DNA from: Oceanibaculum indicum P24
GTDB lineage: Bacteria > Pseudomonadota > Alphaproteobacteria > Oceanibaculales > Oceanibaculaceae
Reading direction: 5' to 3'
Assembly: GCF_000299935.1 (NCBI RefSeq)
Contig: NZ_AMRL01000008.1
Coordinates: 78,430 to 142,429, forward strand
Length of the DNA stretch: 64,000 nt
Part shown: positions 44,753 to 53,399 of the stretch, piece after piece
Position numbering within the stretch: position 1 is the first letter of the stretch
How the letters are laid out: every line of letters begins with the position of its first letter
Position numbers and translations under genes: made by a program
Notes under the pieces: model-generated
Database searches by the model: none
What the model saw: only the letters and a program-made list of their open reading frames with translations
What the model was told of the DNA's origin: nothing

Positions 44753-46007
44753 CGACCTGCTGCCGGCAATAGGTTTCGCGCAACAGCATGGCGCACAGCA
44801 CGCCGATGCAGCAAGAAGCCGGCAGCACCAGGAAGGCGGCATGGAACGCCTCGACGGAATAGAGCCGCGCGCCCTCCTCCATCCGGCCGGTCCAGTTCAC
44901 ATCCAGCAGATAGCCGATCAGCGGCTGGCAGATCGCCCCGCTGCCGATCACGCAGGTATTCACCAGACCGTAGGCCGCCCCGCTGGAGCGCGGCGCGTTC
45001 AGCTCCCGCGCGGCGGCAAAGGTCAGCACCATGCAGGCGGAGCAAAAGCCGTTCAGGAACAGCAGCACCGTCACCATCAGCAGCGGCACGCCCGGCAGGT
45101 ACAGAACCGCCGCCAGCGTCAGGGTGGAGCCCAGCGTGCCGGCGATCAGCAGTGGCTTGCGGCGCTCCATCCGGTCAGACAGCCAGCCGATGGCGATGGC
45201 GCCCACGCCCCAGCCGAAGAAGCTGGTCGCCAGCGTCGAGGCGGAGGTCGCGCGATCCAGCCCATAGGCGGCGGTCATGTAGGGCACGGCCCACAGACCG
45301 GTGAAGGACAGCATCGGGCCGGTCATCGACATGCCGATCAGCGCCGCGTACCAGCTCTGCCGGTTCGCCATCACCCGCTTCAGCCCGCCCATGATGGTGC
45401 CGCTGCCGCTGCCGGCATAGGGCTTGTCGCGCGCCACCAGCCACAGGGCGAGGGCCAGCGCCAGACCGGTGAAGCCGAGCCCGAGCATGGCGTCGCGCCA
45501 GCCGATGATGCCAACCAGCGCCGCCAGCGGCGCCTGCCCCAATATGCCGCCGCCGGTGCCCGCGAACTGGCTGATGCCCGACAGCATGGCGAAACGCGCG
45601 GGCGGCAGCCATTGCGTCGCCAGCGTCAGCGCGCCGACCCAGGAGAAGGCGCAGCCGATGCCGATCATCAGCCGCCCGGCATAGGCAACCTCCACCGTCG
45701 GCGCCAGGCCGAACACGATGCTGCCCAGCGCCACCGTGGTGATGGCACCGGTCATCAGCCGGCGCGGGCCGACGCGGTCCAGCAGGATGCCGACCGGCAG
45801 CTGCAGGCTGGCATAGGCGTAGAAATAGAAGGCCGAGAGATGGCCGAGAATGGCGCCGCTGACCACGAAATCGCGCATCAGCTCGGTCACCATGACGCTG
45901 GGCGAAACACGCAGGATGAAGGCGTAGCAGAAGAAAGCCGACCCCAGCATCCAGGCGGCATAGGCGCGGAAGCTGGGCCGGTCCAGACTGGTTTCGTTTG
46001 CCGTCAC
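44745..46007 (-). CDS. MFS transporter coupled to phnN
   Basis: The 420-residue protein has twelve predicted membrane helices. The loop L-L-D-R-V-G-P-R-R-L after TM2 is the MFS signature. Early R-V-S-P-S-V-M and V-G-A-L-T-L-A-T-Q-W-L-P-P are typical of glycerol-3-phosphate/hexuronate-like anion MFS carriers. The coupling to phnN suggests transport of an organophosphorus compound or a product, but this is inferred. The 183 bases upstream hold its promoter and that of the divergent peptidase gene. Confidence 0.85.
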   Translation of the reverse strand: MTANETSLDRPSFRAYAAWMLGSAFFCYAFILRVSPSVMVTELMRDFVVSGAILGHLSAFYFYAYASLQLPVGILLDRVGPRRLMTGAITTVALGSIVFGLAPTVEVAYAGRLMIGIGCAFSWVGALTLATQWLPPARFAMLSGISQFAGTGGGILGQAPLAALVGIIGWRDAMLGLGFTGLALALALWLVARDKPYAGSGSGTIMGGLKRVMANRQSWYAALIGMSMTGPMLSFTGLWAVPYMTAAYGLDRATSASTLATSFFGWGVGAIAIGWLSDRMERRKPLLIAGTLGSTLTLAAVLYLPGVPLLMVTVLLFLNGFCSACMVLTFAAARELNAPRSSGAAYGLVNTCVIGSGAICQPLIGYLLDVNWTGRMEEGARLYSVEAFHAAFLVLPASCCIGVLCAMLLRETYCRQQVDG

Positions 46008-46190
46008 GCTTCCCCCACCCCAACGGAACCGTGCGCACTTAGCCCGCCCCCTTCGCCCCGGTCAAGCGTGCCGGGCTGGCAGCGGCCCTGCGCCCGGCGC
46101 ATCGCTGGCCCGCTGACGAGGCCTTGCCCGCAGGACCGCTCTCCCGCAGGCTAGGCGATCTTTTCCAATAGCCCTGCCAAGAAGGTCGCC

Positions 46191-47294
46191 ATGGATATCC
46201 TTACCGCCGTCCGCCACTGCTTTTCCGCCGATTACGCGGAAGCGCGCGAGAAGTTCCGCAACAGCTGCCGCGCCTATGGCGTGGAGCCAAAGGCCTATGT
46301 GAACCCCAATCGCGGGCCGCTGGGCGAGGAGCTGACGACGGATGCCGCCTGGTTCGGCCCGAAGGATGCGAAGAAGGTGCTGGTCACCATCGCCGGCACG
46401 CATGGCGTGGAAGGCTTCACCGGCTCGGGCGGGCAGATCGACTGGCTGTGTTCCGGCGGCCCGCTGACCCTGCCGAAGGGTGTCGCCGCGCTGCATATCC
46501 ATGCGATCAACCCGCATGGCTTCGCCTGGCTGCGCCGCGTCACCGAGGAAGGCGTGGACCTGAACCGCAACCATGTCGATTTCTCTAAGCCGCTGCCGGA
46601 GAATCCCGGCTATGACGAGCTGGCCGACGCGCTGCTGCCGTCCGAGCTGTCCGGCAAGGTGTTCGAGGAGGCTGAGGCGAAGATCGCCGCCTACAAGGAG
46701 AAGCACGGGCTCTGGAAATTCTCCGAGGCGCGCGGCGGCGGCCAGTACAAGCACCCGACCGGCTTCTTCTTCGGCGGCTTCGGGCCGACCTGGTCGCGCC
46801 AGACGACCGAGAAGATCGTCGACGATTTCGGCGTGAAGAACGCTGATCTGGTCGCCGTCATCGACTATCACACCGGCCTCGGTCCGTTCGGCTATGGCGA
46901 GCCGATCTGCAACCACCCGGTTGACGGGGTGGCGGTGAACCGCGCCAAGGCCTGGTACGGCCAGTCGGTGACGGAGCCGCTGCTCGGCACCTCCTCCTCC
47001 ACCGCCAAGGCCGGCCTGACCGAATTCGGCTGGGAGTTCCTGCTCGGCGAGAAGGTCACCTTCGTCGCGCTGGAATACGGCACCTACACGCCGGAAGAAG
47101 GCCGCCGCGCGCTGCGCGAGGACCACTGGCTGCACGCCTATACCAATGTGGACTGGAACGACCCGGAGACGAAGCGCATCAAGGCGCAGATTCGCCGGCA
47201 GTACTATCCTGACACGCCGGACTGGAAGGAGATGGTGCTGTACCGCAGCCGCCAGATTCTGCGCCAGGCACAGGACGGACTGGCGGCCAGTTGA
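46191..47294 (+). CDS. DUF2817 / M14-like metallopeptidase
   Basis: The 367-residue protein has a carboxypeptidase-like zinc site: A-G-T-H-G-V-E-G near residue 68, D-Y-H-T-G-L-G near 226, and a late E in A-L-E-Y-G-T-Y. D-L-N-R-N-H supplies the substrate-binding Asn-Arg pair of M14 enzymes. No signal peptide is seen, so it acts in the cytoplasm. AAGG precedes the ATG. The substrate is unknown. Confidence 0.8.
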   Translation: MDILTAVRHCFSADYAEAREKFRNSCRAYGVEPKAYVNPNRGPLGEELTTDAAWFGPKDAKKVLVTIAGTHGVEGFTGSGGQIDWLCSGGPLTLPKGVAALHIHAINPHGFAWLRRVTEEGVDLNRNHVDFSKPLPENPGYDELADALLPSELSGKVFEEAEAKIAAYKEKHGLWKFSEARGGGQYKHPTGFFFGGFGPTWSRQTTEKIVDDFGVKNADLVAVIDYHTGLGPFGYGEPICNHPVDGVAVNRAKAWYGQSVTEPLLGTSSSTAKAGLTEFGWEFLLGEKVTFVALEYGTYTPEEGRRALREDHWLHAYTNVDWNDPETKRIKAQIRRQYYPDTPDWKEMVLYRSRQILRQAQDGLAAS

Positions 47295-47331
47295 GCGGCT
47301 GTCAGCTTAACCGCGTCCTCTCAGACAGCCG

Positions 47332-47421
47332 CCCTGGATTGCCGGGTCAAGCCCGGCAATGACAATCTCATAAATGTCACCCCCGGACTTGATCCGGGGG
47401 TCCAGGGGCGGTGCCCTGCCT
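47332..47421. repeat. Palindromic intergenic repeat pair (units A then B)
   Basis: Unit A (47332-47366) and unit B (47376-47421) are near-identical to the units at 44096-44195 but in swapped order. In unit B the centre is ACTTGAT instead of GTTTAA, with the pairing preserved by matching changes on both arms. It lies between convergent genes. Confidence 0.8.
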
Positions 47422-47438
47422 CCGGCTGAAGGCGCCCC

Positions 47439-48551
47439 CTACTTCCTTGCGCGGCCGGGGAAGACGTGCGGCCACGTCTCCGGCTTGGCGCGCAGATATT
47501 GCGGCGGGTAGTAGGGCGTTTCGGCGCCCAGCGCCTCGGCGGCATGCCAGGCCCAGCGCGGGTTGTAGAGAAAGGAGCGCGCCAGCGCGACCATATCGGC
47601 CTTGCCGCTCTCGATGATCTCCTCCGCCTGCTTCGGCTCGGTGATCATGCCGACCGCCATGGTAGTGATGCCGGTCCGCGCCTTCACCTCGGCGGCGAAC
47701 CCGACCTGGTAGGACGGGCCGACCTTGATGCGCTGCTGCGGCACCACGCCGCCGCTGGAAACGACGACATAGTCGGCCCCTGCCTCCTTCAGCGCACCGG
47801 CGTACTTCACCGCATCCTCGACGTTCCAGCCGCCATCCTCGACCCAGTCGCTGCCGGGAATGCGCACGCCCATCGGCTTGTCCGCCGGCCAGGCCTTGCG
47901 CATCGCCTCGAAGGTCTCCAGCGGGAAGCGGATGCGGTTCTCGAAGGAGCCGCCATAGCGGTCGTTGCGGTTGTTCACCAGCGGCGACAGGAAGACGTTG
48001 CCGAGATAGCCATGCGCATTATGGAACTCGATCAGTTCCACGCCCAACCGGTCGGACCGCGCCGTGGCCTGCACGAAGGCGTCCTTCAGCCGCGCCAGCT
48101 CCGCCGCGTCGGCCATTTTCGGCGCCGGCCAGTCGTCATAGCCCTCGGTGGTGGAGGAAATTGTCTCCCACGGGTCCTCGTCCGGCGCCAGCCCCTTGCC
48201 GCCATTCCAGGGATGATGCACCGACCCCTTGCGGCCGGAATGGGCGAGCTGCACGCCGAACGGCGTCTGGCCATGCCGGTTGCAGAAGGCGATGACGCGC
48301 GCCAGCGCATCCTCATTATCGTCGGAATAGAGGCCAAGGCAGCCATGGGTGATGCGGCCGCGCCGCTCCACCGCGATGGCCTCGCTGATCAGCAGCCCTG
48401 CGCCGGACATCGACAGCTGCCCCAGATGCGCCAGATGCCAGTCGGTGGCACTGCCATCGGCGGCGCTGTACTGGCACATCGGCGAGACGGCGATGCGGTT
48501 GGGCAGCGTCAGGCCGCGCAGGTCGATGGGCGAGAAAAGCACGCTTGCCAT
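47439..48551 (-). CDS. Old Yellow Enzyme family NADPH:flavin oxidoreductase (YqjM-type)
   Basis: The 370-residue protein is a FMN TIM barrel. It has S-P-M-C-Q-Y-S near residue 25 (the Cys that tunes flavin in YqjM-type enzymes), Q-L-A-H-S-G-R-K-G near 103 and the catalytic E-F-H-N-A-H-G-Y-L near 175. It reduces activated alkenes such as enones or nitro compounds. It stands alone, with 115 bases to the upstream nitroreductase stop. Confidence 0.9.
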   Translation of the reverse strand: MASVLFSPIDLRGLTLPNRIAVSPMCQYSAADGSATDWHLAHLGQLSMSGAGLLISEAIAVERRGRITHGCLGLYSDDNEDALARVIAFCNRHGQTPFGVQLAHSGRKGSVHHPWNGGKGLAPDEDPWETISSTTEGYDDWPAPKMADAAELARLKDAFVQATARSDRLGVELIEFHNAHGYLGNVFLSPLVNNRNDRYGGSFENRIRFPLETFEAMRKAWPADKPMGVRIPGSDWVEDGGWNVEDAVKYAGALKEAGADYVVVSSGGVVPQQRIKVGPSYQVGFAAEVKARTGITTMAVGMITEPKQAEEIIESGKADMVALARSFLYNPRWAWHAAEALGAETPYYPPQYLRAKPETWPHVFPGRARK

Positions 48552-48666
48552 TCAGAACACTCCAGATGTCGGAAAGGGATCTGCCATCAGGATAGAGGCG
48601 GACGCGGAGCAGAGAAACCGGCGACCGCGAAAGTCACTGTTTCGCTATCAGCATCACAAGGCGGCA

Positions 48667-49383
48667 TCACCAGCCGTGGAAGCGGGCAAAGCCGGCGACC
48701 GGCTCGCGCTCGGTGCGCAGGCTGTTCACCAGTGCCGATTTGTCCTCATAGCCCAGCGCGATGCCACAGATGATCATCTCCTCGTCGGGGATTGCGAGGT
48801 GCCGGCGCACGACCGGGTGATAGGTCGCCAGCGCCGCCTGCGGGCAGGTATGCAGGCCGTGGCCGCGCGCGGCGATCATGATGTTCTGCAGGAACATGCC
48901 GTAATCCAGCCAGCTGCCCTTTTCCAGCTTGCGGTCGATGGAGAAGAACAGCCCGACCGGCGCGCCGAACAGCGTGTAGTTCAGCCCGTGCTGGTGGTGC
49001 ATCCTGTCCTTGTCACCCTTGCCGATGCCGAGCAGCCCGTACATATCCCAGCCGACCTTGCGGCGGCGCGATAGGTAAGGCTCGTACCATTGCGTCGGGT
49101 AGTATTCGTACTCCCGGTCGGTGGTGTTTTCCGGGTCGTCATGGGCGGTCAGCATGTCGCGCACCAGCGCCGCCAGCGGCTCGCCCGTCACCGCCTGCAC
49201 CTTCCAGGGCTGGGTGTTGGTGCCGCTGGGGGCACGCGCCGCCACCCCCAGAATATGCTCGATCAGGTCGCGTGGCACCGGGGTGGCCGCGAAGGCGCGC
49301 ACCGACCGCCGGCTGGTGATGGCCTCGTCCACGCTGGGCGGCAGATCGGCTTCAGGCGGGTAGGTGAATCGGGGATCGGTCAC
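48667..49383 (-). CDS. Nitroreductase family protein
   Basis: The 238-residue FMN protein has T-S-R-R-S-V-R-A-F near residue 28, A-R-A-P-S-G-T-N-T-Q-P-W near 52, and G-L-H-T-C-P-Q-A-A near 170. It would use NAD(P)H to reduce nitro or quinone-like groups. Its ATG overlaps the stop of the GntR gene by four bases, so it is the last member of the kinase-ACAD-SDR-GntR operon. Confidence 0.88.
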   Translation of the reverse strand: MTDPRFTYPPEADLPPSVDEAITSRRSVRAFAATPVPRDLIEHILGVAARAPSGTNTQPWKVQAVTGEPLAALVRDMLTAHDDPENTTDREYEYYPTQWYEPYLSRRRKVGWDMYGLLGIGKGDKDRMHHQHGLNYTLFGAPVGLFFSIDRKLEKGSWLDYGMFLQNIMIAARGHGLHTCPQAALATYHPVVRRHLAIPDEEMIICGIALGYEDKSALVNSLRTEREPVAGFARFHGW

Positions 49384-50126
49384 TTTGTCTTCTCCTGTCC
49401 GGTCGGCAGCGCGATGGGGGCGGCAAGGTCCAGCCCCATCCGCTCGAAGCCGCGCTTGAAATCCATGATGTGGCGCTCCATCCAGCGCCGCGCCTCGGCG
49501 GCATCGCCAGTGCGGATCGCCTCGTAGATGGCGGTATGCGCCGTGAGCAGCCGCTCCGGTGCTGCCGGCAGGCCGCTGATAACAGCCTCGAAGGCCGGGT
49601 AGAACAGCCGCCCAAGCGCATCGCGCGACAGCAACAGCGCGCGGTTGCCTGAGGCTTCCGCCACCAGCGCATGGAAGGCGATATCCAGCCGGGTGACATT
49701 CTGCCGGTCCGCCAGCACCGCCCGTGTTTCAGTGAGGTTGGCCGCCAGCGCCCATATCTGTTCCGGCGTGGCGTTGGCCGCCGCCAGCTCGGCCGCCATC
49801 GGCTCCAGCGCCATCATGGTCTCCCACAGTTCGCGGAAGGTGACCTCGTGCATGACCATGGCATGGCTCATGCGCTGCGCCAGCGCCGACGTTTCCGGCC
49901 GGGCAACGAACAGCCGCCTGCCCTCCTCGCGCCGCACCAGCCCGCTTTCCTCCAGCAGGCGGATGCCCTCGCGCACGGTGGACCGGTTCACCGCGAACTG
50001 GGTGGCGAACTCTGTCTCTGTCGGCAGCCGCTCGCCGGGCTTCAGCCGCCCTTCCAGGATTTCACGCTCCACCGCCTCCGCCAGCAGGCGGTAGCCGGGC
50101 GCGCGGTCGAGCCGGGCGAAGCTCAT
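49380..50126 (-). CDS. FadR/FCD-type GntR regulator
   Basis: The 248-residue protein has a GntR HTH (L-P-T-E-T-E-F-A-T-Q-F-A-V-N-R-S-T-V-R-E-G-I) and a helical FCD ligand domain with metal-type His (D-I-A-F-H, H-T-A-I-Y-E-A-I, W-M-E-R-H-I). FCD regulators usually sense organic acids or acyl-CoA. It is embedded in the catabolic operon four bases after the SDR gene and probably regulates it. ATG 50126 is chosen; the longer frame lies within the SDR gene. Confidence 0.88.
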   Translation of the reverse strand: MSFARLDRAPGYRLLAEAVEREILEGRLKPGERLPTETEFATQFAVNRSTVREGIRLLEESGLVRREEGRRLFVARPETSALAQRMSHAMVMHEVTFRELWETMMALEPMAAELAAANATPEQIWALAANLTETRAVLADRQNVTRLDIAFHALVAEASGNRALLLSRDALGRLFYPAFEAVISGLPAAPERLLTAHTAIYEAIRTGDAAEARRWMERHIMDFKRGFERMGLDLAAPIALPTGQEKTK

Positions 50127-50130
50127 GGCG

Positions 50131-50901
50131 TCAGCCCGCCGTCCAGCCGCCATCGACCAGCACGGTCGATCCGGTGACGTAGCTGGCCGCATCGGAAGCC
50201 AGGAAGACAGCCGCCCCGCCGACCTCCTCCACCGTACCGAACCGGCCCATCGGCGTGCGCGCCAGCAGTTTCGGCCCGATATGCTTGTGCGACAGGATGG
50301 AGCTGGTCAGGTCCGTGGTGACGAAGCCATAGGCGACGGCGTTCACCCGCACTCCCTGCTCCGCCCAGTCCAGCGCCAGCGCCTTGGTCAGCTGCTCGAC
50401 ACCGCCCTTGGTCGCGCAATAGGGTACCTGCCGCTTCAACCCGACATGGCCGGCGATGGAGCTGATGTTGATGATGGAACCGCGCCCCTGCTCCAGCATG
50501 GCCGGGCCTATCAGCCGGCAGCACAGGAACACGCCGGTCAGGTTCACATCCAGAATATGCTGCCATTCCGCAGGATCGGTGCGCTCCATCGGCGCGTAAT
50601 GCGGATCGATGCCGGCATTGTTCACCAGAATGTCGATGCGCCCATGCGTGGCCAGCACCGCATCACGCAGCGCCGCGACCTCCGCCTCCGCCGTCACGTC
50701 GCAGCCATGCCAGCTGGCGGTGCCGCCCCCGGCACGGATGGCATCGGCCACCTGCTGCAGATTGGCCTCGTTGCGCCCCGCCAGCGCCACGGCGGCCCCA
50801 TGCGCGGCCAGTGCTTCGGCAATGGCGCGGCCGATCCCGCGCCCGCCGCCGGTGACAATGGCGGTCTTGCCGGTCAGGTCGAACAGGCTGTTCTTGCTCA
50901 T
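50131..50901 (-). CDS. SDR oxidoreductase (3-hydroxyacyl-type)
   Basis: The 256-residue protein is a classical SDR: T-G-G-G-R-G-I-G near residue 18, N-N-A-G-I near 92, Ser in I-N-I-S-S-I-A-G, and Y-C-A-T-K, the catalytic Tyr-x-x-x-Lys. The Asn-Asn-Ala-Gly and late V-D-G-G-W are typical. It starts four bases inside the ACAD gene end and is part of that operon. By analogy with LvaD-like steps it may oxidise a hydroxyacyl-CoA. Confidence 0.88.
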   Translation of the reverse strand: MSKNSLFDLTGKTAIVTGGGRGIGRAIAEALAAHGAAVALAGRNEANLQQVADAIRAGGGTASWHGCDVTAEAEVAALRDAVLATHGRIDILVNNAGIDPHYAPMERTDPAEWQHILDVNLTGVFLCCRLIGPAMLEQGRGSIINISSIAGHVGLKRQVPYCATKGGVEQLTKALALDWAEQGVRVNAVAYGFVTTDLTSSILSHKHIGPKLLARTPMGRFGTVEEVGGAAVFLASDAASYVTGSTVLVDGGWTAG

Positions 50902-52079
50902 TTCCGGTTCGCCCTTATCAAGCGTTTGGCGATTGCCCAGCGATGCACCTCGGACGGGCCGTCATAGATGCGGAAGCCCCGGATTTCACGGAACAGCTGC
51001 TCCACCACCGTATCGCGGCTCATCCCCCGGCCGCCCAGTACCTGCACGCAGCGATCCACGATGCGGAACAGCGCCTCCGACACCGCAACCTTGGACATGC
51101 TGGATTCGTGGCGGGCATGCTCGCCCTGGTCCAGCAGCCAGGCGGTGTGCCAGATCATCAGCCGGGCCTGCTGAATCTCGATCTCATTATCGGCCAGCAT
51201 GAAGCCCACCCCCTCATGCTCGCCGATGGGCTTGCCGAAGGCATGGCGCTCCCGGGCGTAGGCGATGGCGATCTCCTGCGCGCGGGTCGCGCCACCCAGC
51301 CAGCGCATGCAATGGGTCAGCCGCGCCGGGGCGAGCCGCACCTGGGCATAGCGGAAGCCCTCGCCGACTTCCCCCAGCACCGCCTCCGGCCCGACGCGCA
51401 GCCCGTCATAGACGATCTCGCCATGGCCGCCGGTGAAGCTGGAATCCATCGTGTCCATCAGCCGTTCCAGGATCACCCCCGCCGCCGGCAGCGGCGAGAG
51501 GAACATGGTCGGGCCTTCCTTCCCACCGGGGTCCACCACATTGGCCATGATGATGGTGAAGCCAGCACCATCGGCGCCGGTGATGAGCCATTTCCGACCA
51601 TGGATGGTATAGCCGCCCTTGCCGTCCGGCCGCGCCTCGGTCTTCATCTCGCTGGGGTCGGCACCGGCGCCCATCGGCTCCGTCATGGCAAAGCAGGAGC
51701 GGCACGCGCCACTGGCCAGCGGACGCAGGTACTTCTCCTTCTGCTCTGCCGTCGCCACCTTCTCCAGCAGATGCATATTGCCCTCGTCCGGCGCGGCGCA
51801 ATGCAGCGCAACCGGGCCGAGCGGCGAGCGGCCCGCCGCCTCGAACACGATGGCGCAATCGACATGGCCGAGACCCATGCCGCCGAATTCCGCCGAGACA
51901 TGCGGCGCGAACAGCCCGGCCTTTTTGGCCAGCGCGTTCAGCTCCTGCCGCAGCTCGTCAGTCGGGCCGTGGCTGGTGCGGCGCTTGTCGGCTTCGTAGG
52001 GAATCACCGTGCCGTCGATGAAGGCGGTCACCCGCTCTTTCAGTTCCTTCTGACGGTCCGTCAGCGCGAAATCGATCAT
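50898..52079 (-). CDS. Acyl-CoA dehydrogenase, ACAD10/11-like
   Basis: The 393-residue flavoprotein has F-A-M-T-E-P near residue 125, W-L-I-T-G-A-D-G-A-G, and C-terminal Y-D-G-P-S-E-V-H-R-W-A-I-A-K-R, the pattern of the ACAD10/ACAD11 branch. The upstream gene is a phosphotransferase like the kinase domain fused to ACAD10/11 in animals. Together they could phosphorylate a 4-hydroxyacyl-CoA and eliminate phosphate to a 2-enoyl- or 3-hydroxyacyl-CoA. Confidence 0.9.
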   Translation of the reverse strand: MIDFALTDRQKELKERVTAFIDGTVIPYEADKRRTSHGPTDELRQELNALAKKAGLFAPHVSAEFGGMGLGHVDCAIVFEAAGRSPLGPVALHCAAPDEGNMHLLEKVATAEQKEKYLRPLASGACRSCFAMTEPMGAGADPSEMKTEARPDGKGGYTIHGRKWLITGADGAGFTIIMANVVDPGGKEGPTMFLSPLPAAGVILERLMDTMDSSFTGGHGEIVYDGLRVGPEAVLGEVGEGFRYAQVRLAPARLTHCMRWLGGATRAQEIAIAYARERHAFGKPIGEHEGVGFMLADNEIEIQQARLMIWHTAWLLDQGEHARHESSMSKVAVSEALFRIVDRCVQVLGGRGMSRDTVVEQLFREIRGFRIYDGPSEVHRWAIAKRLIRANRK

Positions 52080-52088
52080 TCTTTCCCC

Positions 52089-53165
52089 CTAGAAGGCCCG
52101 GCCGCGGGCGATATCCCAGCCGAAGTCGATAAGCCCGTCAGCCAACGTGCCGAAGCCGGCGAACCGCCGGTCGGTGGTTCCGCCCTCGCGCCAGCGCCGG
52201 TGCAGCTGCAAAAAGATGCCGGCCAGCCGCAGCATGCCGAGCACCCGGTAATAGAGCATGTCGGAAACGTCGCGCCCGCTGACCGCACCATAGCCGGTGA
52301 CCAGATCGCTGCGCGTCGGAAAGCCGGGTCCGGCAGTCGGCATTTGTTTCAGCTCGTGCATCGCCGGCGGGTCGCCCGCCTCTGTCCAGTAGGCCAGCAT
52401 GATGGCGAGGTCGAACAGCGGATCGCCGCGCGTCGCCATGTCCCAGTCCAGCACGGCAATGGGGTCCAGCGTTTGCGGGTTGAGGATCACATTATCGAGC
52501 TTGAAGTCATTATGCAGCAGGGTGACGGCGGAGGGCGGCAGCTTCTGCGCTTCCAGCCATGTGACCAGCTCCGCGAACGCCTTTGTCGGCTGATGCGGGT
52601 CCGGCCCTTCCATGGCGAGGCGGCAGCGCTTCACCCAGCCGGCCTGCGTGCGCTCCAGGAATCCTTCCGGCTTGCCAAACTGGCCGAGGCCGATTGCCGC
52701 CGGATCGACGGCATGGAAATCCGCCATCAGCCGGACCAGCTCACCGCCCAGCTTCGCGCCAGCCTCGGCATTGCCAGCAAGTTCCGGCGGCATCTCCGCG
52801 CCGATCACCAGCCCCTCGCGATATTCGATCAGCTGGAAGGGCGCGCCGATGACACTCTCATCGCCGCAGAAATGGATGCCTTTCGGCGCGTAGGGATAGG
52901 CCCGCCACAGCACGGAGAGCACCGTATGCTCGCGCTTCATGTCGTTGGCGCCGGGCGGGATCGGCCCCAGCGGCGGGCGGCGCAGCACGGTCTCAGCACC
53001 ATCGACCGACAGCAGGTAATTCACATTTCCGAAACCGTGCGCGAACTGGCGGACCGGCACGTCGCGGTCAAGCGTCAGCCCATGCTCGGCCAGATGCCCC
53101 GCCAGCCGGTCAAGCGGCAGGGCCAGCGCCTCCTCCACATCTTTCAGCGCGGGACCGTTCTGCAT
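52089..53165 (-). CDS. APH-family phosphotransferase (ACAD10/LvaA-like kinase)
   Basis: The 358-residue protein has the kinase catalytic loop L-L-H-N-D-F-K-L-D-N near residue 212, and D-W-D-M-A-T-R-G-D-P-L-F-D-L near 232 for metal-ATP. It is the first gene of a five-gene operon and is followed ten bases later by an ACAD gene. This context is that of LvaA/ACAD10 kinases acting on 4-hydroxyacyl-CoA, not of antibiotic resistance. Confidence 0.9.
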   Translation of the reverse strand: MQNGPALKDVEEALALPLDRLAGHLAEHGLTLDRDVPVRQFAHGFGNVNYLLSVDGAETVLRRPPLGPIPPGANDMKREHTVLSVLWRAYPYAPKGIHFCGDESVIGAPFQLIEYREGLVIGAEMPPELAGNAEAGAKLGGELVRLMADFHAVDPAAIGLGQFGKPEGFLERTQAGWVKRCRLAMEGPDPHQPTKAFAELVTWLEAQKLPPSAVTLLHNDFKLDNVILNPQTLDPIAVLDWDMATRGDPLFDLAIMLAYWTEAGDPPAMHELKQMPTAGPGFPTRSDLVTGYGAVSGRDVSDMLYYRVLGMLRLAGIFLQLHRRWREGGTTDRRFAGFGTLADGLIDFGWDIARGRAF

Positions 53166-53282
53166 CGGCGATCCTCTTTGTCCGATTGTCCGACAATACT
53201 AGCAGAGGATCAGAAGGCGTCAAGGCGTAGTGACGAGTGCTCATGTCTCGCCTTTTGTATCCGGTGTACGGTTTTCCCGATC

Positions 53283-53384
53283 CGTCATTCCCGCACTTGT
53301 TGCGGGAATCCAGACCTCGGCTCGCTTTGTCGCCGCCTGAGTGGGCTGCCCCCTGGACCCCCGCAACAAGTGCGGGGGTGACGG
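53283..53384. repeat. Palindromic intergenic repeat pair, inverted arrangement
   Basis: CGTCATTCCCGCACTTG...CGGGAATCCAG at 53283-53313 and, inverted, CCCTGGACCCCCGCAAC...GCGGGGGTGACGG at 53351-53384 share the GTCA-N-CCCG core and TCCAG end of the other repeats. The unique CTTG/CAAG centre shows a different subtype. They sit in the 234 bases between the kinase operon start and the Host_attach gene; nothing else is seen there. Confidence 0.75.
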
Positions 53385-53399
53385 GCAGAGAGAGCCCCC

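Noticed and set aside
52089..53165. Aminoglycoside resistance gene
   Set aside because: The kinase fold is shared, but the operon with an ACAD10/11-type dehydrogenase and an SDR indicates acyl-CoA metabolism.
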